Shown: positions 25,248 through 33,715 of the stretch, in pieces
Layout of the letters: every line of letters starts with the position of its first letter
Numbering within the stretch: the stretch's first letter is position 1
DNA from: Candidatus Poseidoniaceae archaeon
GTDB lineage: Archaea; Thermoplasmatota; Poseidoniia; Poseidoniales; Poseidoniaceae
Assembly (NCBI GenBank): GCA_949373075.1
Contig: CASIBX010000014.1
Location: forward strand, 1-49,152
Direction of reading: 5' to 3'
DNA length: 49,152 nucleotides
Made by a program: the position numbers and the translations under genes
The notes under the pieces: generated by a model
What the model was told of the DNA's origin: nothing
Database searches by the model: none
Seen by the model: only the letters and a program-made list of their open reading frames with translations

Positions 25248-25946
25248 TTACAACTCCTTAACTTCGGAGTTACTATCGACGCCTTTCACCCTTCCAATCA
25301 AACTACTAGCCATCCCAGGGGGGCATTCGATGATACATGCCCAGTCGCCATTGGAAAGCCATTCATCTTTGTCGAGATATGGTCGCAAAAACTTAGCGGC
25401 TGAACCATAGCCAGAGCCAGGTATTCTAAATGCAATCCTCACCGGTTCAAAAGATAATGGAATCAACGGTTTCAATACGTCAATCGCCTCTTTTACTAGA
25501 ACATCTAGCCGCTTGAAGGGGTCCACTGAGAACCTACTTTCTTCCAGAGCCAATTCAATTCTGGTTCTAGGATGAGGAGTTTTTGCTTTAGGATCTATTG
25601 CTGTAGAATGGATTTCTTGAATAATTAATTGTTTCTTCTGTTCCACCATATTTTTGCGTTGGTTGGTAGTTAGTTGTATACTTCCTTTTTCAAGAATCGT
25701 TTTGGTGATTTCAAAAATGTCCTGAGTTCCAAAAGTTGATTCGATAGCCTCACCGGTCGGCCTATCGCCTCCCCTTGCATCATTCCAGACTTCATCTGTT
25801 GCCAGGAAGTCATCAAGACTAACACTGGAGGGGTCTAATCGAAAAGTTTCAACCAAGTCTGGGTCAACCAATATCTCGTATCGCTTACCGCCAAACTCCC
25901 ATCGTGCCAAGACTGCTGAGTCTAGGCTTACCATGGATATATTCAC
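25248..25946 (-). CDS. sdo1: Ribosome maturation protein SBDS/Sdo1
   Basis: The archaeal homologue of SBDS helps remove eIF6/aIF6 from the large ribosomal subunit. The 232-residue product has all three parts: the N-terminal FYSH domain (WEFGGKRYEILVDPDLV ... SVSLDDFLATDEVW), the middle helical part (LTTNQRKNMVEQKKQLIIQEIH) and the C-terminal ferredoxin-like domain (VRIAFRIPGSGYGSAAKFLRP). The start overlaps the proteasome alpha stop by an ATGA, and rrp4 follows after about 25 nt. This proteasome-SBDS-exosome linkage is one of the most conserved in archaea. Confidence 0.96.
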   Translation of the reverse strand: MNISMVSLDSAVLARWEFGGKRYEILVDPDLVETFRLDPSSVSLDDFLATDEVWNDARGGDRPTGEAIESTFGTQDIFEITKTILEKGSIQLTTNQRKNMVEQKKQLIIQEIHSTAIDPKAKTPHPRTRIELALEESRFSVDPFKRLDVLVKEAIDVLKPLIPLSFEPVRIAFRIPGSGYGSAAKFLRPYLDKDEWLSNGDWACIIECPPGMASSLIGRVKGVDSNSEVKEL

Positions 25947-26674
25947 TCCTCAAGAGGCTTGAGACGGTCAATTTGTTTGTTGACTTCTTCCCTGTCTAGG
26001 ACACGATAGCCTTCACTGTCGACAACCGAGACTTCCACAGCATCTCTGTTGAGTTCCTGGTCGTTAGCATTTCTAAGCGCCTCGAGTCCAAGTTTCATGG
26101 CTGCATTAAGAGTCAAGTTTTCCTTCCAGTTATTCTCGAAATATTCGATTACTGTATTCCTGCCACTTCCAATAGCACCTGCGTGGTATGATTGGTAAGC
26201 TCCGGATGGGTCCGTTTCGAACAAGTGAATTCCATTGTCATCTACTCCGCCGATTAGTAAAGCTGTTCCAAATGGTCTGGAACCCCCGTACTGTGTGAAA
26301 GATTGCTTGAAGTCGCAAATTTTCTTGGTTAGGATATCGATTGGTACAGATGCCGCATAGGTGATTCGATTGATTTGTGCTTCTACTCTTGCACGTGCCA
26401 CTAATTGTCTTGCATCAGCGACTAAACCACTGGTTGCAACACCTACATGTCCATCTATCTTGAACATCTTTTCAATGGATTCTGGTATGATAAGTCTACT
26501 AGCAATACGCTTGTCGCAAACAAGTACAACACCATCTCTGAACTTTAGTCCAGCAGTTGTTGTACCTCTCTTTACGCTCTCTCTTGCATATTCTACCTGA
26601 AACAATCTTCCATCTGGGCTGAATGTGGTAATTCCGTGGTCATATCCTCTTCCGCTTGGCTGCAAACTGTCCAC
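25943..26674 (-). CDS. psmA: Proteasome alpha subunit
   Basis: The alpha subunit forms the outer rings and gate of the 20S proteasome. The N-terminus GRGYDHGITTFSPDGRLFQVEYARESVKRGTT is diagnostic: YDHGIT near the gate, and EYARESVKRG the alpha signature. It lacks the catalytic N-terminal threonine of beta subunits, as expected; no beta subunit is in the window. The start is a GTG (26674). It heads the superoperon running leftward to about 20.1 kb, and is divergent from dph6. Confidence 0.97.
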   Translation of the reverse strand: MDSLQPSGRGYDHGITTFSPDGRLFQVEYARESVKRGTTTAGLKFRDGVVLVCDKRIASRLIIPESIEKMFKIDGHVGVATSGLVADARQLVARARVEAQINRITYAASVPIDILTKKICDFKQSFTQYGGSRPFGTALLIGGVDDNGIHLFETDPSGAYQSYHAGAIGSGRNTVIEYFENNWKENLTLNAAMKLGLEALRNANDQELNRDAVEVSVVDSEGYRVLDREEVNKQIDRLKPLEE

Positions 26675-26727
26675 CTTAGATGGCGGTCCGGGCGGGGTCT
26701 TATCAACCTTGGCGGGATGGGGAGGCT

Positions 26728-27375
26728 GTGAAGGTGGCAGTACTCTCTAGTGGTGGCAAAGATAGCAGTGCCGCGATATGGTGGGCTCAGTGTAAGGGCT
26801 GGGACTTAACTCACCTTGTTACTGTGATAGTTGACGGTGACGATTCTTGGATGTTTCAGATACCAGGTGTATCATTGGTCGAGAAGCAAGCCGAGTTATG
26901 TAATTGTCAATGGGTTTCTGTGAATAGCAAAGGCGTTCCTGATGAAGAGATAACAGATTTAGAGAATGGTCTAAAGGAATTGGACATCGATGCGATTGTT
27001 TCTGGAGCAATACGTTCTGATTATCAGAAGACCAGAATCGAGAGAATGGCCGAAAGACTAGGAATCAAATCCTTCACGCCTCTATGGCATCAATCAAGTG
27101 AATCCCACATGTCGGGATTGGTAGAGAATGGTTTCCAAGTTATGATCTCAGGAGTATCTTCTGAGGGGCTTGGTAAAGAATGGCTAGGTCATACATTAAC
27201 AAATGAATCATTAGCAAAATTGTCTTTACTTGCTGCGAAATATAGATTTAATGTTGATGGAGAAGGTGGCGAGTATGAAACTTTAGTAACCGCAGGTCCG
27301 CACATGACAGGCACCTTAGATTTGGATTACAAAATAGAATGGGATGGTGTCCGTGGGCACCTAATATTCGAATAA
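26728..27375 (+). CDS. dph6: Diphthine-ammonia ligase
   Basis: Dph6 adds the amide in the last step of diphthamide formation on EF-2. It is an N-type ATP pyrophosphatase, with the PP-loop SSGGKDSSAA near the start and the family-specific GEGGEYETLV near the end, plus SGAIRSDYQKTRIE in the middle. The track start at 26680 lies only 5 nt from the divergent psmA start, so the GTG at 26728, which gives the family-like VKVAVLSSGGKDS, or the GTG at 26734, eight bases after GGAGG, is more likely. About 215 residues, normal for archaeal forms. The EF-2 substrate is encoded in the same window. Confidence 0.92.
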   Translation: MKVAVLSSGGKDSSAAIWWAQCKGWDLTHLVTVIVDGDDSWMFQIPGVSLVEKQAELCNCQWVSVNSKGVPDEEITDLENGLKELDIDAIVSGAIRSDYQKTRIERMAERLGIKSFTPLWHQSSESHMSGLVENGFQVMISGVSSEGLGKEWLGHTLTNESLAKLSLLAAKYRFNVDGEGGEYETLVTAGPHMTGTLDLDYKIEWDGVRGHLIFE

Positions 27376-27441
27376 ATTGCTAAAAATCAGCAACTCCAGT
27401 CACTCGGAATGTTCATGTCCTATCCTCAAAGGGGGTACAAT

Positions 27442-28791
27442 ATGGCATTCTGCCCACTAGACTATCGATATGGTTGCGAGAACTTCAAAGAAATTTGGTC
27501 TGAACTAGGACGGCATGAGCGCCAACTCGAGGTTGAAAGAGCTCTAGTTTGGGCTCATATGCAGATGGGAAGGGTCTCAGAACAAGACTATTCTAAAATC
27601 GCAGAAATATCTGTTCCTAGTGTTGTTACCAAAGAAAGAGTTTCTGAAATTGAAGCAGAAACTCGCCATGACATAATGGCATTGACAAAAGCGATGGCAG
27701 AAGCAGCAGGTGAAGCAGGCTGGTGTGTTCACCTTGGAGCGACATCGAATGATATTGTGGATACTGCGGTAGGAATACAGTTGAGAGATTCAATAATTCT
27801 TCTACGTGAGCAATTATGCCACCTTATTGATGTCACAGCAAATCTTTCTGAAAGAGAGAGAGACACCGTTATGCTTGGGCGAACCCATGGTCAAGCGGCA
27901 GTTCCTATCACATTTGGGTTGAAGGCTGCTGTCTGGCTAGATGAGATGCGCAGGCAGTTGGTTAGACTCGATGAAGCAACACCGCGAATTGCGGTTGGTA
28001 AATTCCTAGGAGCCGTTGGCACTGGTGCTGCACAGGGCGAAGGTGCTCGTGAATTACAAAGACTAATTCTTACTCACCTCGGACTCCAAGTACCTCTTGC
28101 AACCACTCAGGTTGTGGGACGGGACCGATACGTTGAGTACGTTTCATGGCTTGCCAATGTTGCATGTACGTGTGAGAAGGTTCTACAAGAAATCAGAAAC
28201 CTTCAACGTTCTGAGATCGCAGAAGCGGGTGAAGGTTTTGATGTCAAGAAACAAGTTGGCTCCTCAACAATGGCCCACAAGAAGAATCCTATCAAGTCTG
28301 AGAATGCATCAGGCCTAGCCCGTATTGTACGCTCATTCATCATTCCAACTTATGAAAATGCATTGTTGTGGCACGAAAGAGATTTGGCTAATTCAAGTAG
28401 TGAAAGATTTACACTTTCTCACGGTTCAGCACTTTGCGAAGATGTAATTGCGAAAACCGCAGATGTCCTTACAAATCTCTGGGTTGATGGTGAGAGAATG
28501 CTTGCTAATATTTCTAGCCAGAAAGGTTTGGTAATGGCTGAAAAAGTTATGATTGAACTAGTGGGCCATGGAATTGGTCGTGATGAAGCGCATGAAATTC
28601 TTCGTGCTGCTTCATTCGAAGCGATAGCCAATGGTGAAGAATTAATTGACGTGTGTGCAAGAACACCAGCGGTTGCTGCTGCCTTCAGTATTGAAGAGTT
28701 GGAAGAAATGTTCGACCCAGCTAACCACATCGGAGTTTCTGGAGAGATTGTCGATGAAGCAGTCGCTCTCGCTCGCAGTGCAATTCAATGA
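27442..28791 (+). CDS. purB: Adenylosuccinate lyase
   Basis: PurB acts twice in purine synthesis, splitting SAICAR and adenylosuccinate with release of fumarate. The fumarase/aspartase superfamily blocks are all present: HLGATSNDIVDTA, GRTHGQAAVPITFG with the catalytic histidine, and the signature loop QVGSSTMAHKKNPIKSE, where the usual MPHK reads MAHK. The C-terminal domain ends ... NHIGVSGEIVDEAV. ATG 27442 (MAFCPLDYRYG) is the family-like start, 11 codons inside the track ORF. 449 residues is normal. It overlaps the convergent membrane protein by 7 nt. Confidence 0.96.
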   Translation: MAFCPLDYRYGCENFKEIWSELGRHERQLEVERALVWAHMQMGRVSEQDYSKIAEISVPSVVTKERVSEIEAETRHDIMALTKAMAEAAGEAGWCVHLGATSNDIVDTAVGIQLRDSIILLREQLCHLIDVTANLSERERDTVMLGRTHGQAAVPITFGLKAAVWLDEMRRQLVRLDEATPRIAVGKFLGAVGTGAAQGEGARELQRLILTHLGLQVPLATTQVVGRDRYVEYVSWLANVACTCEKVLQEIRNLQRSEIAEAGEGFDVKKQVGSSTMAHKKNPIKSENASGLARIVRSFIIPTYENALLWHERDLANSSSERFTLSHGSALCEDVIAKTADVLTNLWVDGERMLANISSQKGLVMAEKVMIELVGHGIGRDEAHEILRAASFEAIANGEELIDVCARTPAVAAAFSIEELEEMFDPANHIGVSGEIVDEAVALARSAIQ

Positions 28792-29222
28792 TCTACATTT
28801 TCTGATTTAGATTGCTTCATTGTAACCCGCACCAATATCATCGCGATGATTGCGGAAACAGTGAATGCAATTCCAACCATTTGTGACATACTGTACCATA
28901 ATGCAATCAATCCGCATAGAGAGAAGTATGCAACAACCTGACACAATGCTGATGCTAGATTTAATCTATCCATCATCTCATCGCTGATTTCCCCATCATC
29001 TTCTAGCATAAATGTGTATATCAGGAAGTAAATTCCTTGGAATGGAATTGTTAGTGCAATAACGGTCAAAGCTACCTCTCGAATAAATTTCGGATTTGAC
29101 TCTTGTTCAATTCCCTGGAAAAGCATCACTGCAGTGTTGGTACCTAGCAATGCTGCCATTATGGTCCATCTTTTATCCTGTGAAGAGGTTCGGCTTTCAA
29201 CATTGACCGAAGTATCACTCAT
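28785..29222 (-). CDS. Small membrane protein with four predicted helices
   Basis: Not recognised. The 145-residue protein has a polar N-terminus and four hydrophobic segments: WTIMAALLGTNTAVMLFQGI, ALTVIALTIPFQGIYFLIYTFML, ALCQVVAYFSLCGLIALWY and GIAFTVSAIIAMILVRVTM. An acidic loop EDDGEISDEMMD lies between the second and third. It overlaps the end of purB tail-to-tail. No motif suggests a function. Confidence 0.68.
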   Translation of the reverse strand: MSDTSVNVESRTSSQDKRWTIMAALLGTNTAVMLFQGIEQESNPKFIREVALTVIALTIPFQGIYFLIYTFMLEDDGEISDEMMDRLNLASALCQVVAYFSLCGLIALWYSMSQMVGIAFTVSAIIAMILVRVTMKQSKSENVDH

Positions 29223-29294
29223 GGGCGTCGCTAAGAAGTCAAGGGTTTGTATATTGCCCTGTAAAATTAGTTGAAGTCATCAATAGCGACTAAA

Positions 29295-29510
29295 TCAAAC
29301 GTAGCGAAATAGTAACAGTATACCACCGGTAATAGTTGCAACAATCATCAAAAGAATAATCATTGCATTTGGTCCATATTCATTTTTATCTTCTAGTGCA
29401 GTGCCGATTAAGCCATCTCGGGCTATGGCTTTGGAAAGGCTACCTGCTTCTTCAAAGTCAGGTAGGGGTCTCCTTGGGATTTTTTCATCGCTACTAATCT
29501 TACCGCCCAT
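29295..29510 (-). CDS. Small tail-anchored membrane protein
   Basis: A 71-residue protein: about 45 polar residues (GGKISSDEKIPRRPLPDFEEA ...) followed by a single C-terminal hydrophobic helix, AMIILLMIVATITGGILLLFRYV, as in tail-anchored proteins. The track shows a longer 177-residue ORF to 29828, but that version runs through the divergent CBS gene on the other strand; the internal Met at 29510 leaves an 85-nt divergent spacer and is more credible. No function can be assigned. Confidence 0.55.
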   Translation of the reverse strand: MGGKISSDEKIPRRPLPDFEEAGSLSKAIARDGLIGTALEDKNEYGPNAMIILLMIVATITGGILLLFRYV

Positions 29511-29595
29511 GACTCTGTGAGAAGTAGTTGGGTCATATGGGTTTTCATCAAATAATGACGGAAAGCAATATCCCCTATCACAATTACGCACCAAT

Positions 29596-30135
29596 ATGCA
29601 AGAGCCAACAGTTGCGGACATGTCTATTGCCGATGAGCACTTTGTTGTACAGTCAAAAACAAAAGTTAGTGCAATCTGCAAAGAGTTGTCTAAACATCCG
29701 ACAAACGCTGTGTTAGTAAAGAAGAATGAAGAGATTCTGGGTGTAGTGACTGCTAAGGATATATTTGCATGCATGGCTGATGGCGTAAATGCCGCCAAAA
29801 TCAAAGTTGATAAAATTATGAGGACCAATATTATGACACTTGATGAAAATACACCAATTTCTTCCGCTCTAGAAATTATGAGTAGTCAAAAGCCTGATTC
29901 GATTGTAATTATTGATTCATCTAACCAGTATATTGGATACTTTTCCGCTGGAGATTACAGGGAAGCAACTAGGAAGTTGGAAGCGCATCAATTGATGAGT
30001 GTTAGATTAAAGCGCTCTCGCACAGCAATATCCAAGACTGTTGAGGAAGATGAACCAGTTGACGATTTACTCGATTTATTACTCGGCGATTTTGAAGATG
30101 AAGATGAGGAAGAAAAAGATCTTCCTTCAATCTGA
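29596..30135 (+). CDS. CBS-domain pair protein
   Basis: Two CBS domains in tandem fill residues about 10-140: MQEPTVADMSIADEHFVVQ ... NAVLVKKNEEILGVVTAKDIF for the first and IMRTNIMTLDENTPISSALEIM ... IVIIDSSNQYIGYFSAGDYREA for the second. Such pairs bind adenosine nucleotides and act as energy sensors. The C-terminus is very acidic (LLGDFEDEDEEEKD), likely a flexible tail. The next gene on the same strand starts 18 nt on and codes for the possible RecA-fold protein, so the two may form a regulated pair. Confidence 0.88.
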   Translation: MQEPTVADMSIADEHFVVQSKTKVSAICKELSKHPTNAVLVKKNEEILGVVTAKDIFACMADGVNAAKIKVDKIMRTNIMTLDENTPISSALEIMSSQKPDSIVIIDSSNQYIGYFSAGDYREATRKLEAHQLMSVRLKRSRTAISKTVEEDEPVDDLLDLLLGDFEDEDEEEKDLPSI

Positions 30136-30153
30136 TATTGCAGAGATGGTAGT

Positions 30154-30723
30154 ATGGAACTTTGGAAGGCACCACTTAATGGCTCTGCGATACATCTTGC
30201 AGTAGAGGCATCATGTGGAGGTACTTCACTTGGCATTCAAATGGCTAGGCAGGCAATACTCGATGGCGGACGTGTCCTTTGGGCTGCACCAGAATTACCT
30301 GATGGAACTCGTTTTTCCCAAATTTTCGCAGGAATGGAACTTACTGCATCTTCACGTTTTCATGCCATGAATCTTGTTGGAAATATGGACCAATCGCTTC
30401 AGTCTCTGATGAATGCGGCGGAAATGCTACCTGGTGTAGTTTTGGTTGTGCTAGATGATTATTGTCCAGATAGCGGTCAGTTGCCAAAGGATATTGTAAC
30501 TGCCGTTAACAAATTAATTGCAGGAAGTGATTGGACTACATTACTAATCTCTAAAGGAGGGGTTGCGATGGATTCGACCCCTCTAATCGCTAGGGGTAAA
30601 AGCAAGTTGAAAACAGATACAGTATGGCTTTTAACCCGTCCTGAAGATAATTCCAAAAGAACACTATGGGTCGATGGAGAGGCAATTCATCTTCGATTGA
30701 CTGAAGAAGGCTTTCAGTTCTGA
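30154..30723 (+). CDS. Possible RecA/KaiC-fold protein with degenerate P-loop
   Basis: A 189-residue protein whose layout recalls a single RecA-type core. The first strand is followed by AVEASCGGTSLGIQMARQAI, in the place of a Walker A loop, but without the GKT/S ending. The middle has VVLVVLDDYC, a good Walker B strand, and later strands WTTLLISKGGVA and DTVWLLTRPEDN follow as in RadB/KaiC proteins. If the fold is right, ATP hydrolysis is probably lost or altered. It follows the CBS gene by 18 nt. The call rests on motif order only and might be wrong. Confidence 0.55.
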   Translation: MELWKAPLNGSAIHLAVEASCGGTSLGIQMARQAILDGGRVLWAAPELPDGTRFSQIFAGMELTASSRFHAMNLVGNMDQSLQSLMNAAEMLPGVVLVVLDDYCPDSGQLPKDIVTAVNKLIAGSDWTTLLISKGGVAMDSTPLIARGKSKLKTDTVWLLTRPEDNSKRTLWVDGEAIHLRLTEEGFQF

Positions 30724-30957
30724 TTACTCTTCTTCACCGAGCAACTTTGCCATTTCATCTAGAGCATCATCGTCAGGCTCATCGAATTGCTCCGGATTTT
30801 TAGCGGCGCCGTCCAACTGGTCTTCGCCGGCAATAGTAGGCGCAGCGTCCTCTTTAGCCTTAGCAAGGTTAGCTCGTCCACGATTGGTGATGTACCAAAT
30901 CATGGCAAGCAGAGATAATCCAAATATCATGTATGTGACTTCAGTTGAACTCAGCAT
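30724..30957 (-). CDS. Small single-span membrane protein with acidic tail
   Basis: A 77-residue protein with one N-terminal hydrophobic helix (VTYMIFGLSLLAMIWYITNRGR) and a polar, acidic cytoplasmic tail ending in DDDALDEMAKLLGEEE. It abuts the convergent gene at 30723. No family is recognised; single-span proteins of this sort are frequent in compact archaeal genomes. Confidence 0.62.
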   Translation of the reverse strand: MLSSTEVTYMIFGLSLLAMIWYITNRGRANLAKAKEDAAPTIAGEDQLDGAAKNPEQFDEPDDDALDEMAKLLGEEE

Positions 30958-30997
30958 ATTAGGTGCTGGTGAGGTTTGGCTATCAAGATTTATGGTA

Positions 30998-32110
30998 TTA
31001 TGTCAGACTCTTGGCCAAATGTCGCCTTTTATCGGCAGGTGGTTGCACCCAACCTTGGAAGGTTGGTACGCGATTTGATTCTTGCCAAACTATCAAACTG
31101 GTCGATTTACACTTCGGGCACCTTACTCCTTGCCCTTGGCCCATCGATTTCATTCTAGTTCCGCATTCGCAATGCGGCCTTTCCCTCTTAGTAGATATCA
31201 ATACTTTAATCGCTTCAAGGTGTATTTGGTCTTCATAATTCAACCCTAAACATTCGAATTGATCTCCTTCTTCCAGCCATTGTGCTGTTTTATTGACATC
31301 ACCCGATTCTGAAAATGCCAAATATTTTTGATTGATAATCACATGGCCACCTTTCAGTAGTTCTTTTGTTTCAACTACATCTTTGATGCTGGATTCAATA
31401 TGATCGCCACTCGCTTGATTAGTACAAAACACCCTGTTCCCAATAGTTTCAGCGCTACCCGCTAACAAAATCCCAACCGCTTTTTTTGCAGCGTCCCTGT
31501 CTGTGGCTCTAACTCCAAACATTACGGGACAAGGTCCACGTGGAGCAACTAGTCCACGGTTTGTCCGTGGGTCTCTGCAAAGAAATGTCTCAGGCATACT
31601 ATCGACCATAGTAAGTGATTCTTCACTTACTTCACGAGGCCCCTTTCGCCAAGCAATTCCTTCCCAGGTAGTAGTCAATGCTGGCCATGCGCATGATGCG
31701 GCTGCTCCAATTCTACCTTCGCCACCCCACTGGTGTCCAAAATCTAGGACCTCAGATTTACCCCTTACCGCTTGCCAGTAGTATTTTTCATCCGGCTGTT
31801 CTTTGAATAAAGTCATTCCAGGGTCTGAAGGATATTGTTCACGCTCTGAATGTTCAGAGACTGAAATCATTCCTTTCAGTGGTTCAATATTGTCTTTCCA
31901 ATATTGGTCTAGCCATTCAATAATTGAATCATCAGCAAAGATTTCCACCGATAATGCTGCATTACCTCGTGTCCTTCTTGCTGCAAATGGCCAGAGTCTA
32001 GTTAGTCGAGGTTCTCCGTGTTCACACGGCAGAGCATTTAGCAAATCATGGAAAACTAATGTCGTACAACCCCCTTCAAGGGAGTCTGTATCGTCAAGAC
32101 CTAGCCACAT
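30998..32110 (-). CDS. tiaS: tRNA(Ile2) 2-agmatinylcytidine synthetase TiaS
   Basis: TiaS links agmatine to C34 of the CAU-anticodon tRNA-Ile so that it reads AUA rather than AUG. The N-terminal LGLDDTDSLEGGCTT is the family signature. The middle part includes the kinase-like region with RTRGNAALSVEIF and the OB domain, and the C-terminus carries a zinc ribbon, CECGTRMKS ... VRCPKCKS, which grips the tRNA. The 370-residue length is a little below the usual 400-430. It overlaps no neighbour but lies 2 nt after the HAD phosphatase gene, in the same direction. Confidence 0.94.
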   Translation of the reverse strand: MWLGLDDTDSLEGGCTTLVFHDLLNALPCEHGEPRLTRLWPFAARRTRGNAALSVEIFADDSIIEWLDQYWKDNIEPLKGMISVSEHSEREQYPSDPGMTLFKEQPDEKYYWQAVRGKSEVLDFGHQWGGEGRIGAAASCAWPALTTTWEGIAWRKGPREVSEESLTMVDSMPETFLCRDPRTNRGLVAPRGPCPVMFGVRATDRDAAKKAVGILLAGSAETIGNRVFCTNQASGDHIESSIKDVVETKELLKGGHVIINQKYLAFSESGDVNKTAQWLEEGDQFECLGLNYEDQIHLEAIKVLISTKRERPHCECGTRMKSMGQGQGVRCPKCKSTSLIVWQESNRVPTFQGWVQPPADKRRHLAKSLT

Positions 32111-32112
32111 AT

Positions 32113-32712
32113 CTATTCCACCGGGTTGAAATCATCGCCTGCATCACCTTGGATGATTCTTTCTATCACGCTAGTAATTCCTACGTCCTCTTCAACTTGG
32201 AATAGTCTAGCACCAACAGCCCAACCTGCACCCATGTCAGAGTTTCGATCTCCTACCATGAGGTCCAGTGGGTGAATCGGTTTGGGTTTTTGGCCCCACC
32301 AATTAACTCCTGCATGACATTCTTTTCGAATTATTCGAGATGCATGATTTAACATTCCAGGTTTTGGTTTTCTACAATCACATTGATCTCGATTTCTATG
32401 TGGGCAAGTCATCAAAACGTCAAATCCCCCAATTTCTTTTTGTAATTTAGAATGAATTGATTTAATCGTATCTTCTCCCCATTTGCCACGCATAATTGCC
32501 GACTGGTTGGTTACTATGACAATTCTATAACCTAGGGATCTGAGTGCCATTATCGCTTCCTTACTTCCTCTGATAATACGTAACTCTTCAGGGGAGTTGA
32601 TGTAATTGGGACTTCCGTAATTCAATACGCCATCACGGTCAATAAATGCTATCGCACCGTTCCATTCGACCTCCATGTCTTGGTGGTTGATCTCGGCTAT
32701 TGGCCCTTCCAT
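32113..32712 (-). CDS. HAD phosphatase of the GmhB/HisB-N type
   Basis: A 199-residue HAD-superfamily IIIA phosphatase. Motif I is AFIDRDGVLNYG, motif II IVTNQSAIMRG, motif III lies around CRKPKPGM, and motif IV is LMVGDRNSDMGAG. The cysteine/histidine loop CPHRNRDQCDCRKP matches the zinc site of D-glycero-D-manno-heptose-1,7-bisphosphate phosphatase (GmhB). Heptose or another sugar bisphosphate, or histidinol phosphate, is a possible substrate. It is followed by tiaS after 2 nt. Confidence 0.85.
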   Translation of the reverse strand: MEGPIAEINHQDMEVEWNGAIAFIDRDGVLNYGSPNYINSPEELRIIRGSKEAIMALRSLGYRIVIVTNQSAIMRGKWGEDTIKSIHSKLQKEIGGFDVLMTCPHRNRDQCDCRKPKPGMLNHASRIIRKECHAGVNWWGQKPKPIHPLDLMVGDRNSDMGAGWAVGARLFQVEEDVGITSVIERIIQGDAGDDFNPVE

Positions 32713-32788
32713 TGTTCTCCCGTGAACGAATCATACCTATCTGCATTCAGGAGAAGTCCTTAGAGTAAGTGACCTTCTGCCACAGACA

Positions 32789-33715
32789 ATGGCGGGTGAC
32801 TTCTTTGTCGATAAGTCAATTGCTACCATTCTTGGTGCAATTGGAATGTCCATACTTCTAGTCACTTGGAAAATGCGTTCTGGCCGTTTAGAACCAATCG
32901 CTCCAATCGGATGGCTACTTACTGGTTTTTATTTCTTTAATGACACTTTATTTTACTATGGACATGAAGACCTAGTACTTACTGTAATGAGTATACTAAC
33001 CCTCCCTGGTGCCGCTGCAATCGCTCTTTGGGAGCGTAAGGTGACCATTGGGAAAGATGCCAATGCCCTTCGTTGGTTTCGCGGAGCTGTTGGCGCAGCG
33101 GGTCTGCCTTACCTTCTAATCGCTCATGTTCCAATTCTAAACATTCTAGCGATTTGGTTTGTAGCTTGGCAATCGGCTGCCCTCCTGTCCTTTGCAGGCG
33201 GATCTGATGTTACCCTTGGGGAAACATTTGCCAACCAAAGCGATGGTACAAGTGTTCAGTGGGAAAACTGGGATGGAAATCAGTGGTTCTTAACTGAAGA
33301 AATGTCTGAGTATTCATTTCACACAGAATTATTAGTTAATGGTGAACCAATTTACATCAATTTCGTACTTGCCTGTACTGCAATCCAATCGATGATAATT
33401 TTCGTTGGAGCAATTTCAGTGTTGGACATCGACTGGAAAAAGAGATTACGAGCCCTCTTCATCGCATTATCCCTTATCCATATACTGAACTTGTTTAGAA
33501 ATGCTGGATTAATTTGGTTACAGTTAGGATATCCTGACTGGAGATGGTTGAACCTAACCATATTCGAATTTGGGCATTCTTATGCCTCTCGTTTTGTATC
33601 ACTAGGTGCAATGTTCTTGCTAGCGCTAGTTCTATTCGAAATGTTACCACAAATGCATAGACACGTACTTGCTTTACTTCGTCCCCTCGGATTATCTCCG
33701 GGTAAGAAAAAGTAA
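32789..33715 (+). CDS. artA: Archaeosortase A-like transpeptidase
   Basis: An integral membrane protein of 308 residues with seven or more hydrophobic segments and the three catalytic residues of the exosortase/archaeosortase family: Cys about 196 in FVLACTAIQSMIIF, Arg about 237 in NLFRNAGLIW, and His about 263 in EFGHSYASR. Such enzymes cut at a PGF-CTERM-type tripartite signal and attach the protein to a lipid in the cell membrane. The pattern and length most resemble ArtA. It ends flush with the convergent giant surface protein gene, but that protein ends in a long cytoplasmic tail and is not an obvious substrate. Targets must lie elsewhere. Confidence 0.85.
   Translation: MAGDFFVDKSIATILGAIGMSILLVTWKMRSGRLEPIAPIGWLLTGFYFFNDTLFYYGHEDLVLTVMSILTLPGAAAIALWERKVTIGKDANALRWFRGAVGAAGLPYLLIAHVPILNILAIWFVAWQSAALLSFAGGSDVTLGETFANQSDGTSVQWENWDGNQWFLTEEMSEYSFHTELLVNGEPIYINFVLACTAIQSMIIFVGAISVLDIDWKKRLRALFIALSLIHILNLFRNAGLIWLQLGYPDWRWLNLTIFEFGHSYASRFVSLGAMFLLALVLFEMLPQMHRHVLALLRPLGLSPGKKK

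Noticed and set aside
29511-29828. N-terminal extension of the small tail-anchored protein to 177 residues
   Set aside because: It would overlap most of the CBS gene on the other strand, where coding evidence is much stronger.
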